From assembly GCF_963576615.1 (NCBI RefSeq), contig NC_088717.1, positions 31,743,324 through 31,807,323 on the forward strand: DNA of 64,000 nt, in the 5' to 3' direction. Made by a program: the position numbers and the translations under genes. Shown in pieces: positions 35,301 to 47,300 of this stretch (its first letter is position 1; each line of letters opens with the position of its first letter). The stretch is from Watersipora subatra. Lineage: Eukaryota > Bryozoa > Gymnolaemata > Cheilostomatida > Watersiporidae. The notes beneath the pieces were generated by a model. That model ran no database searches. It was not told the origin of the DNA and saw only the letters and a list, made by a program, of their open reading frames with translations.

Positions 35301-38300
35301 TCCATGGACACACAACACCTTCTCGATTTATATTGTCTAAGATTAAAGTGTGTAACTTGCTTCCAACACCAAGTGTGATCTCCCTTAGAAACTCTTTTAA
35401 GTGATTACATGATAAGTCCAGTCTTTCTAGCGTTTCCCTCATGTTATGTAGAAATGCCCTATCAATTCTTCGTATCCTACAGTTTCTTGCTGATAGACGT
35501 GCTAGTGGTAGAGCTGACAAGGCTGGCTGGTCGTTGTAGGTCATTGATGTTATATTGCATTGGGAACCTCCTAAAACATAACAATCGAGTTTGATGAGTA
35601 TAATACTTATAGATACAGTAGTTGGTAATAGTTATGGGTATAGTACATATAGATAGTTGGTGATAGTTATGGGTATAACACTTGTAGATAGTTGGTGATA
35701 GTTATGGGTATAATTTGAGTCATGGTAACAGCACTAAGAACATTCATAGTGTGTGTTAATATAGTAATAACACAGTGTGTTTTAATATAGTAATAACATA
35801 GTATGTGTTAATATAGTAATAACATAGTGTGTGTTAATATAGTAATAACATAGTGTGTGTTAATATAGTAATAACAACATAGTGTGTGTTAATATAGTAA
35901 TAACATAGTGTGTGTTAATATAGTAATAACAACATAGTGTGTGTTAATATAGTAATAACATAGTGTGTGTTAATATAGTAATAGCATAGTGTGTGTTAAT
36001 ATAGCAATAACATAGTGTGTGTTAATATAGTAATAACATAGTATGTGTTAATATAGTAATAACATAGTATGTGTTAATATAGTAATAACATAGTGTGTGT
36101 TAATATAGTAATAACATAGTGTGTGTTAATATAGTAATAGCATACTGTGTGTTAATATAGCAATAACATAGTGTGTGTTAATATAGTAATAACATAGTGT
36201 GTTTTAATATAGTAATAACATAGTATGTGTTAATATAGTAATAACATAGTGTGTGTTAATATAGTAATAACAACATAGTGTGTGTTAATATAGTAATAAC
36301 ACAGTGTGTTTTAATATAGTAATAACATAGTATGTGTTAATATAGTAATAACATAGTGTGTGTTAATATAGCAATAACATAGTGTGTGTTAATATAGTAA
36401 TAGCATAGTGTGTGTTAATATAGCAATAACATAGTGTGTGTTAATATAGTAATAACATAGTGTGTTTTAATATAGTAATAACATAGTATGTGTTAATATA
36501 GTAATAACATAGTGTGTTTTAATATAGTAATAACATAGTATGTGTTAATATAGTAAAAACATAGTGTCTTTATAGTTGCAATAAGGTATATCTAATCAAC
36601 TAGTGGTCATGACACTCGGGCTGCCATGACACTCGTGCTGCCATGACACTCGGGCTGCAATGACACTCGGGCTGCCATGACACTCGGGCTGCCATGACAC
36701 CCGGGCTGCCATGACACTCAGGCTGCCATGACACTCGTGCTGCCATGAAACTCGTGCTGCCATGACACTTGGGCTACCATGACACTCATGCTGCCATGAC
36801 ACTCGTGCTGCCATGAAACTAGTACCGCCATGACACTTGTGCTGCCATGACACTCGTGCTGCCATGAAACTAGTACTGCCATGACACTCGTGCTGCCATG
36901 ACATTCGGGCTGCCATGACACTCGTGCTGCCATGACACTCGTGCTGCCATGACACTTGGGCTACCATGACACCCGTGCTGCCATGACATTCGGGCTGCCA
37001 TGACATTCGGGCTGCCATGACACTCGGGCTGCCATGACACTCAGGCTGCTATGACACTAGTACTGCCATGACACTGTGCTGCCATGACACTCGGGCTGAC
37101 ATGACACTCCTGCTGCTATGACACTCGTGCTGCCATGACACTTGGGCTACCATGACATTCGGGCTGCCATGACACTCGGGCTGCCATGACACTCGGGCTG
37201 CTATGACATTCATGCTGCCATGACACTCGCGCTGTCATGACACTTGCGCTGCCATGACACTCGCGCTGCCATGACACTCGCGCTGCCATGACACTCGCGC
37301 TGCCATGACACTCGCGCTGCCATGACACTCGCGCTGCCATGACACTCGCGCTGCCATGACACTCGGGCTGCCATGACACTCGTGATGCCATGACACTCGT
37401 GCTGCCATGACACTCGTGCTGCCATGACACTCGTGCTGCCATGACACTCGTGCCACCGGAATAATGATGAATATTCATTTAGGTTTTAACAAAAGTGAAA
37501 AGAAGAAAAGATTAAAGCTAGCAGAGGAAATTACAACTAGGCTTATAACATAGTAGAGAGTACAACTAGATTACAGCAGGTAGAGCGCATCTTTTTAAAG
37601 CCAGCCATACCAACCGCCTTTCTTTTGGCTACGCAACATTTCATTCAACTAAGGCCTCACATATGATACACATGAGCTGCTTACCAAGACTGAGAGTACT
37701 AAGTCTCGAGGCCTCACATATGATACACATGAGCTGCTTACCAAGACTGAGAGTGTTAAGTTTGGAGAGCCCTATCAGTTTCTTGCTGAATGTTGGTGTC
37801 CCAGTTATATATAGCTCCTCTAGTGTCTCATTTAGGACTGCCACGGCAGCGTAGTCAAACTCTTCTGGCTTCTTGTTTTGCTTCATCCTATAAGTATCAA
37901 ATGTCATCACAGGTCATACCAGTTTGTGCCATGTTTATTATTCAATGCTGTTCGCCGTAGAAGAGATCATTAAACTTTTCATGTTTGTCAGCAGTCATTG
38001 AACATCACTGATGTTTAAAAGCTCGATGAACTTATCATCAAAAATCCGATGCATCTCTTTTGAAGTAGTTGGTTATGTTTAAAACAGCTCTAATTGTGTA
38101 TCTTAAGATGTTTAGCATATTAATCTGTCAACAGAATTTGGAAGACTCCAAGAATATAAGTATTGCAAGTTTTTTTTCAATTTTGAAAGTTGAGAGACAA
38201 AATCTGAGTCGCCACGTAGATAACTTTTAACTCTGTAATTTACCTAATTCTAAAAGTTCGTTAGGTAGAGAGAGTTATGGTGCAGAAGTGAAGTTAGAAA

Positions 38301-41300
38301 GCTAGTTGTTGAATTTCAGCAGAGTTTGGTTTTGCTACCTATAGTTTTGAGTTTAGGAAATCTTTCTTTCATTCGTGTAAAATGCAGCAACTAAGCTGAG
38401 ATGTTACTATCTTAGTGTCACAGGTTCATGGCAGGTTCAGGCAGGCTCAAGCAGGTAGTTCTGCAATTCATTGATTGCTCAGTAGCAAATGTTTAGTTTA
38501 TAACTGTTTGTTTTATTTTACATTAAATCGTAACATAACAAGATGATAAAAATAGTAAGGTGCAATGAGGGCTCACATGCGCAGTAGCATGGCTATTCGA
38601 GGCGCAGAGGCCGAGTTAACGGTTGAGATTGTTAATGAAGAAAACATGGTTGTCTAAGCAAAAGAAATCCGAACAAATTTATTCCAGAGAGTACAGCAAG
38701 TACCGCTTGAAAGCAGCCCTAAAACCATCATGACTATCAATTTTCCTTAGCCGAATTGGCAAAGAATTCCAAGCTGATGCCACACAATAGCTAGGCCCTC
38801 CATAGGCAACCCATCTATGGCCACCAGCAGAGGAGGAGAGTGGAAAAGGTGAGAAAAATAAGGATTGATAAAGGTTGTAATGCATTGACAAGTTAGTTTG
38901 AGATTTAAATTGTGTTAAGGCTAAATGATATATTCTTAGTTGGTATAGTTGATGTATAGGCAAAACACGAGATCCTTCAAACAAAAGAGTTGATGGAAAA
39001 CAAGAGTTTTTATGATATACTATTCTAAGCAATCGCTTCTGGATGACCAAAATTTTGTTCAAGTAACCATGTGGAGAATTTTCCCATGATTCCAAGCAAC
39101 AAACTATTTTGCTGTTAATTAGAGCATTATATAAAAGCAAAAGAAGCATTTCTGGTAAAATCAATAAGGCTTGGTAGATAAGTCCCAAGCTTTGTAGCAG
39201 TTGTTTTCTCAATAGTTCTATGTGTTTTGACCAGTTTAGTGTACTATCTATTGTAATGCCTAAAAATTTATGCAATCCGTCATTTGCGTATTTGGTCCAT
39301 TTACGAAAACTTTTTTGTTAATCGAAATTCATTTTGTTGATCTTGAATAACTATGAAATTAGTCTTGTCAACATTCAATGTTAGTTTGTTTTAGTCACAC
39401 CAATTTTTTATCACGTCTAATTCTTGGTTTATTACCGCTACATCTTTATTCAAGTTTTTAGCAGTATAAAATAAAATCATCAGCAAACAAAATAGTTTTA
39501 AATTTATCAGTACCCTTTACAAGATCATTTATATATGACAAAAATAATGTTGGTCCAAGTATGGATTTTTGAGGTAATCCACATTTCATTACCAAAGGTT
39601 GGGATATTTTTTGAGTTATTATAACACTTTGAAAACGATTTGACAAACTATTTTGAATTAATTCTAGACTCGAATGAGAAAAGTTATTTGCTTATTAATG
39701 AAAACAGAGTGATCTCTTGTATCAAAAGCCTTTGAGAAATCAATGACTATACCTAAACAGATAGACTGTTGTTTAAAGCTGCAAGTGTATTGTTTGAAAA
39801 TTCTATCAATACTTCACAAAGTTCCTTTCCTTTCCCTCTGAAATTTAAATTGAGATTCTGCAATAATGTTTTCTTTAATAGTGTAAAGGTTTTGTGCGAC
39901 CTTCACTTTCCTCCACCAGTACAAGACTCGTGCATGAGTACAATACATATATTTCTGCTTAGTTCATCAAGGTGTACAAGAAAGAATCAAGTAATAGGCA
40001 ATGAACAGGCCCAGAACAGCTCTGCTCTTCTACACAAATGTTCGAGCTTATATAGCTAGTAAGCTCCACCTCTGTTCTACTTGGCTAGACCCGGCATGGC
40101 TCTGGGTGGGCTTGGCTGAACTCCGACCTCATTAACATTTGTGACTGAAGACAGCTTGGCTTGGCTTAACTCAGCCCTATGCTCAGCTCCTAGTGGACCA
40201 CATTCCACAACACTCTCCCCCCATTGGTGACCATGGTCTCCAATCTAGACCTTGGGAGAGAGCCAACGGTAGCCACGTGGCAGACCTCCTCTCCTGACAG
40301 GGTTCTGCCCAGGTCCTCCACATCCGTGTCTGAGACAGCTGCCACGGGGCAGCTCATGTCGGCGGCTGAGCCGACACGAGCCGAGGCCTCGTGTCGGCCT
40401 CGGCTCGTGTGACGCCTTCTCCCACTTTCGATCTCCCTAGTCTGCTGCCACACCGACTCGACTGGCTTCGGTGCACATAGGGCTTCCTCAGCTTCTTTCA
40501 AGCTCTTGGTGACCGAAGCCAATAGTTCTGGCAAAGACGCATCACATGCATCATCCAAGTTCTCCAAAAAACTGAGGGCGTCCGGGGTGAGCGAGTGTTC
40601 CAACAGAAAGGCCCTGGTAGCGACCATGAGAACTACCTGGTTGTCCTCTTGTCCCACCTCCGGGTCATTTGCTGGTGACTCCATCGAGTAGCACACTCCG
40701 TTCCCGTACCGATCTGACCTTCTAGTAGTCCGGGCCGGCCTTGGGTTGTGGCGGACAGGTTCTGATGAAGTCTCTGGTGTAGGAGTCGTTCCGGTTTCCT
40801 CCGGGTTTGATTTCGGTTCTCCCGAAACTTCTTTTAGTGAGAACGGATTGGCTTCTACCGAACTTGGAGAGAGTCTTTGGCGTCTCTGGGGTTCTCCTTC
40901 CGCCGGTCCGGCCGAGTTTTCTCCCGGAATTACCTCCTGTCCTTGCTTTTTAGCAGCCTCCAGCAGCAACCTTTCTCAGTTCGGGGGCGGCATTATCGGC
41001 ATAGGGTCCACTCTGGCCTCTTCCTGCCTTTTCTCCGGCCTGCTGTGTCGAGCTCCCTTCATGTTGAGACCCCTCCTTGGCTCCGGAGTGGCTGGGGCCT
41101 GTCCCAACCTCTCTGGGCAAGCATGATGGGGTTTGAGCCTTCCTTCGCTCTGAATAAAAGACTGGCTCTGCCGTTCCACCAGATATGTGTGGTTCCCCCA
41201 GACCTTCAGGACCTGGTATGGTCCTACGAACTTTGCCTGCAGCTTGGGATTTTCTCCCCGTCTCCGGCGTTTGTTCGTGAGCAATACCCAGTCGCCTGGG

Positions 41301-44300
41301 GTGTACAGCGGTGGCTCTTTCCTGTCTTCTTGCCGCACCTCCATCTGTCTTTGCTGTAGTGCCTCGTGCACTGTCTGCAGTCTCCCCTGCACCTCCAGAG
41401 CGTGCTCGTGGGCAGGAAAGAACTCGGTCGGTGGAGGGTGGCTTTCCAGTTGGTCTGGCAACCTCTGCTCCCGTCCCAACATTAGCATGTTGGCCATTTC
41501 TCTAGTCGCGGAGTGGGGGTGCCTCTGTATACCCTCATCAGCTGGGGAGCAGTAGGTCCCACTCATCCTGTCCCCGAGCCAGAAGCAGCACCCTCAAGGA
41601 GTCTCCGAGTCCCCGGTTATTCCGCTCCATGATTTCGTTTGCCTGTGGATGAAACGGAGTCGTGTAGCTCTTTCCCATGTTCCAGAGTTGGCACAGTTCG
41701 GCCATCATTTGGCTCTCAAACTGCACCCCCTGGTTCGTGTGGATCTGCTCAGGCAATCCCAGGTAGCAGAAGACCCGCTCATCCAGTGCATTGACAACCA
41801 CCGGGGCCATGGCGTCAGGTACCAGGCGTCCTGCCACCAGATGAAGTGGTTGGTGAGAACCAGCACCCACTTGTTCCCCCTTGGTGTGACAGGAAATGGC
41901 CCGACCAGAACCACGGCCACCTTCTGCCAGGGTCGTCCTGCATAAAGCCTCCTTTTTCCTCTGGCCGCCTTTGTCCCTCTATGCTTTGCGGCCTGGCACA
42001 CCTCGCAACTCTTGATGAGCCGTCTGACTGTGGAAGTCAGTCCGGGCTAGTACCGCGTCAGTTGGAGGCGACCTATCGTCCTTCCCACCCCAGAGTGAGC
42101 CAGGGCGTGTGTTTGCCACACCATGGTGTCCTGCATAGCTGAGGGGTAAATGGCGCATCATCTAGCGTGGCCCTGCGGGTCCACATGTGCTTCCAGCACG
42201 CCGTCCTGTCGTTTGCGCAGAGAGCCTCGCATGCGATGCAGAATGTCCAGCTCTCTGCTCTCGACCTCCAGGTGTTCTGCTGGCACCTCCTCTCTTGTGA
42301 CAATGGCACGGTACATGATGGCCACTGGTCCCTGTCCGGTAGCCTGTGTCCTTGCCAGTTCACCCTTTGGTCCTGTCACTCCTGGTGGGGCTGATAGCCC
42401 CTCGGGGGAACCTCCGACACCCAGGTTCAATCTTGCCACTGTTGGGGCGACAGTCCCGTGCGGGTTGCCCGCCGGCCCCCCAGGGTTTGCGACGTTGCCC
42501 AGGGTCGGTCCCGCTCTATCGAGGGCAGGAGTCCCATCCAGGCAACTGGTCGGTACACACGCGGCCAACGGCCCTTGTTCCCCTGCCAACTCCTTCCGTG
42601 AAGGGCCCTCATCCCTCTGTTCAATGCTTGCGCATTGCCGGCAGTCCTCGCAGGTTTGCCTGCTCAATCCACCTGCATTCCCGTGGCGAGTCCCTGACCG
42701 GTGCTCCAGGATGTAGCGGAACTCCGCCAAGATCTCAAGCCACCGAGCTACTTGGTTCGAAGGTTCTCTCCTCCAGCATAACCACCGGAGTGATGCGTGG
42801 TCCGTCCATAGGAGGAACTTCTGGCCATACAGATATGGCCAAAAGTATACGGCCAAGATACCGCCTTCACTACCGCAAGTAGCTCCCGTCGAGTGAAGCG
42901 GTAATTGCGTTCCGAGGGGGTGAGAGTCTTGCTGTAGTAGGCAAAGACCCTTTCGCAGCCCTCCTGTACTTGGGACAGCACGGCCCCACTCCACATTCGC
43001 TGGTGTCTGTGTCCAAGATGCACTGCCTCCGAGGAACTGGATAGCCCAAGATCGGGGCGGTGCTGATGCTCTCCTTCAGCATGTTGAAAGCGGCCTGTTC
43101 TTCCTCAGTCCATCTCCAGGGCTCTCCCTTTGCAGTCAGTCGGTGCAAGGGGTGCGCTAGCGTGGCAAACGCCGGGATATATTGCCGGTGGTAGCCGACC
43201 GTCCCGAACAATCCTTGGAGTTCCCTCACTCTGTGCGGACTCGGCCACTTTGCGACTGCCTCCACCTTGTCGGAGTCTGTAGAGACTTTGTCCTGGCTTA
43301 CTATATGACCCAGGTAGCAGACTTGGGTTTGCAATAGCTCGCACTTGGAGGGCTTCAGCTTCAGTTTGGCTTTGTGGAGTCCAGCCGATGTAGATGCGTA
43401 TCGAAATCCGGGGCAATGACGATAATATCATCCAGATATAGCAGCAGCGTTCTCTAGTGGAGGCCATGTAGAACGCGTTCCACGAGTCTTTGGAAGGTGG
43501 CGGGGGCGGACGTCTGTCCGATAGGCAACACTTTCCATTTCCACAGTCCGGACCGTGTCGAGAAAGACGACTTTTCCTGCGCCTCTGCATCCAGGGGTAC
43601 CTGCCAATACCCGCTCACCAGATCGAGCGTGCTAAAATAGTGAATGCCGGACACTGAGTCCAGGCTGTCATCGATCCTGGGTAGCGGGTAGGCGTTCTGC
43701 TCCGTTACGGCGTTGAGACGCCGGTAGTCAATACAGAAGCACCATTTCCCATCCTTCTTCCGGACCAAAACCACGGGGGAGCTCCAAGCTCCTCCGGCTG
43801 TCTTGATGAGCCCTCGTTTGAGCAGATCCTGGACCTGCCTCTCGACCTCTGCCTCCATCTTCGGTTCGAGTCTGTGAGGGAGTTGTCGGATTGGCCGAGT
43901 GCCCTCTTTAAGTGGAACAGAATGTTCCACCTTCGAGGTCCTTACCACCACGTAGTTGTCACCCGTACTGAACACTGTGGCATACCGACGCAGCAGGGAT
44001 GCCAACCTTGACATTTGTCACATGTCCTCACAGTTTGGCCGAGCCGCCTGGAACAATTCCTCAAGGTGAGCCGGCACTCCATTGATTGAAGTCGGACCGG
44101 CGTCACACAACAAGGGATTGTCCTCCTCAACCTGTGGGGTCTCCACTCCCGTGTAAGTGCCGATAGTGGCTCCAGACTGAAAAATCAAAGGTCAATCCGT
44201 AGTGTTCATGCAGTGGGTGATGACCTGTCCCTTGGGTCCCGGCTGGTTCAGGCTACTGGCTACTAGAGGTCCGTCGGGTCCCTCGATTAGTTCCATGGGG

Positions 44301-47300
44301 CAATAGTTCCACGTGGTGATGCGACAGTGTATCGCCATCTCTGTCCGGGCGAGAACCACTACCCCCCTTATCACCTGTACTTTGCTCTGTAGCAGCCGCC
44401 CATGCCGGTCCGTGCAGACTAGCTGTCTGCCATCCACTTGGACCACCGGTTGCTCAAACTCGAGAGCGCATTGAGGGGCAAGGAAGAACAGCATTCCGAG
44501 TATGGCATCTTCGCTCAGTTGGCTAACTACGAAGACTTCCTCTGTCTTCACATCCCTCAAGCGCAGTGGTTTCCAACCTGGGGGGAAATCCCCCAGGGAG
44601 AAATTGTGTAAAGGTTTACAAAACCAGTATAAAGGTTTTGCGTGACCTTCACTTTCCTCCACTAGTACAAGACTCGTGCATGAGTACAATACATATATTT
44701 CTGCTTAGTTCATCAAGGTGTACAAGAAAGAATCAAGTAACAGGCAATGAACAAGCCCAGAAAAGCTCTGCTCTTCTACACAAATGTTCGAGCTTATATA
44801 GCTAGTGAGCTCCGCCTCCATTCTACTTGGCTAGACCCGGCATGGCTCTTGTTCTACTTGGCTGAACTCCGACCTCATTAACATGCCTGACTGAAGACAG
44901 CTTGGCTTGGCTTAACTCAGCCCTATGCTCAGCTCCTAGTGGACCACATTCCACAACAATAGTGTAGTTATAGATTTGTTGGTTAATAAGATGCTCAAAG
45001 ATTTTGAAAAAAACTGGCAGAATATAAATAGGTTTATAGTTACTAGATAAGAGCTTATTACCTTGGTTTTTAAATATGGGTAAATCGTTAACACATTTCC
45101 TTTTATTGTAGGAAAACACATTGCTTTATGCTCATGTTGAATAAGTATGCTAAAGGTTTGATAACTCAGGTGAACATGCTTTCACCAAATTCGCAGATTT
45201 CAACTATGCCTTCTGCTTTGTGTTCATTTACATTTGCAATAACTCTCTGAACTTCTAGAAAATTAAAATCTGTAGATGTATTCATCCCTAAAGTTTGATG
45301 CTTTATATCTATATTAGAAAAAGCTTGCGCAAGCCTAGGTTTTATTTCTGTAAAATAGGTGTTAAATTCTGTAGCTATTTGTTTGTCATCGGCTAATTCC
45401 TTGGATTTAGAGTCTAAAAGCTTAGTAATTTGTTGAGCTTTACCTTGGTTTCATCCACAAGCATTATTTATGAAATTCCAAAGCTTTCTCGTGTCATTAA
45501 TTTTTGATATTTCATTACAATAATAATAATCAGCTTTTGCTTTTTTAATAAGGAATAAAACTTTATTTCTAACTTTTATGTAGTTCTTTTTTAAATTACG
45601 ACTGAAGGGGTAGGCTCTGTACTCGCCAAACAATCTGTCTTTTTTGCGTATCTCCAAAATAAGCTTTTTGGCATCCAAAAAGTTTTTAAAGCTTTTGGGC
45701 TTACAACAAGTTTTTTCCTTTATAGGAGCAATTTGGTCAAATATTTCTTTAGTCATGTTTAGAAAGTTGTTATGCGCCAAATCTACACTTTCTATCTGGT
45801 AAGCCGAGGTGTCCCAGTCAACCTCATTCAAAAGATGTTTTACTTTGTCCAAAGAAAAATTGTCAATATGCTGTGAATCATGTGTTCAGCAGGATTCACA
45901 GCATATTGACAACAAATTGTACTTACTTGGTGCCCAGTGATTATCTTCTATATGCTGCGCAATCTGAGCAACCCCTCAATCATAGAGTATGGTGTTTGCT
46001 TAGCAGAGGCTGTGTATAGGTTTTAAGCCCTCAATCATAGAGTATGGTGTTTGCTTAGCAGAGGCTGTGTATAGGTTTTAAGCCCTCAATCATAGAGTAT
46101 GGTGTTTGCTTTGCAGAGGCTGTGTATAGGTTTTAAGCCCTCAATCATAGAGTATGGTGTTTGCTTAGCAGAGGCTGTGTATAGGTTTTAAGCCCTCAAT
46201 CATAGAGTATGGTGTTTGCTTTGCAGAGGCTGTGTATAGGTTTTAAGCCCTCAATCATAGAGTATGGTGTTTGCTTAGCATAGGCTGTGTATAGGTTTTA
46301 AGCCCTCAATCATAGAGTATGGTGTTTGCTTAGCAGAGGCTGTGTATAGGTTTTAAGCCCTCAATCATAGAGTATGGTGTTTGCTTAGCATAGGCTGTGT
46401 ATAGGTTTTAAGCCCTCAATCATAGAGTATGGTGTTTGCTTAGTAGAGGCTGTGTATAGGTTTTAAGCCCTCAACCATAGAGTATGGTGTTTGCTTAGCA
46501 TAGGCTGTGTATAGGTTTTAAGCCCTCAATCATAGAGTATGGTGTTTACTTAGTAGAGGCTGTGTATAGGTTTTAAGCCCTCAATCATAGAGTATGGTGT
46601 TTGCTTAGCAGAGGCTGTGTATAGGTTTTAAGCCCTCAATCATAGAGTATGGTGTTTGCTTAGCAGAGGCTGTGTATAGATTTTAAGCCCTCAATCATAG
46701 AGTATGGTGTTTGCTTAGCAGAGGCTGTGTGGGTTTTAAGAACATTTTTACGCAAACAGTTGCTCTATGATCTTGGCTGGAGTCTGATTCTATTGACAAA
46801 GAAATCTCTGCAACTGGAGATATGCATAGTTGCGAAGAGCAAATTATGGTTGGATGTCATTCCTTGTCAGCACCGAAAGCCTTTTTGGAATTAAACCCAA
46901 CCTGTTGTTCGCGGGGTCAGGCTATCTAGGCCACTAGCTGCCACGGTGTTCAGCGGGCCAGGCTATCTAGGCCACTAGCTGACACGGTGTTCAGCCGGCC
47001 AGGCTATCTAGGCCAATACTAGCTGCCACGGTGTTCAGCGGGTCAGGCTATCTAGGCCACTAGCTGCCACGGTGTTCATCGGGTCAGGCTATCTAGGCCA
47101 CTAGCTGCCACGGTGTTCAGCGGGTCAGGCTATCTAGGCCACTAGCTGCCACGGTGTTCAGCGGGTCAGGCTATCTAGGCCACTAGCTGCCACAGTGTTC
47201 AGCGGGCAAGACAATTGAACCACTTCTTCTCTATGGGAGAAGCAGCTGAAGTCAAAAGTTTCAAACCGACCAAATGTTTATCGGCCAATTTAATGTAAGC

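Larger units (their letters stand above)
39892..44958 (-). mobile_element. Gypsy LTR retrotransposon, gag-less and degenerate
   Basis: Two LTRs of 321 and 331 bp bound the element. Minus-strand LTRs begin TGTTGTGGAATGTGG and end …CCTTTACA/TATA. The four bases atag at 39888-39891 recur at 44959-44962 as the target duplication. A polypurine tract (aatggggggagag) lies next to the 3' LTR. Coding order protease, RT, RNase H, integrase is Ty3/Gypsy. Only about 40 bp separate the 5' LTR from protease-like sequence, so gag and most of the leader are deleted. Stops and frameshifts occur in every domain. It sits inside a LINE, inside TLR intron 2. Confidence 0.88.

Noticed and set aside
36596-37478. 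Long minus-strand open frames of MAARVSWQHECHG-type repeats
   Set aside because: They arise from a 17-bp minisatellite with no stop codon and are open in all three frames; located in an intron of the TLR model.
40224-42882. Many plus-strand open frames of 60-190 codons
   Set aside because: Shadows of the GC-rich minus-strand Gypsy coding sequence; the minus frames carry the RT, RNase H and integrase motifs.
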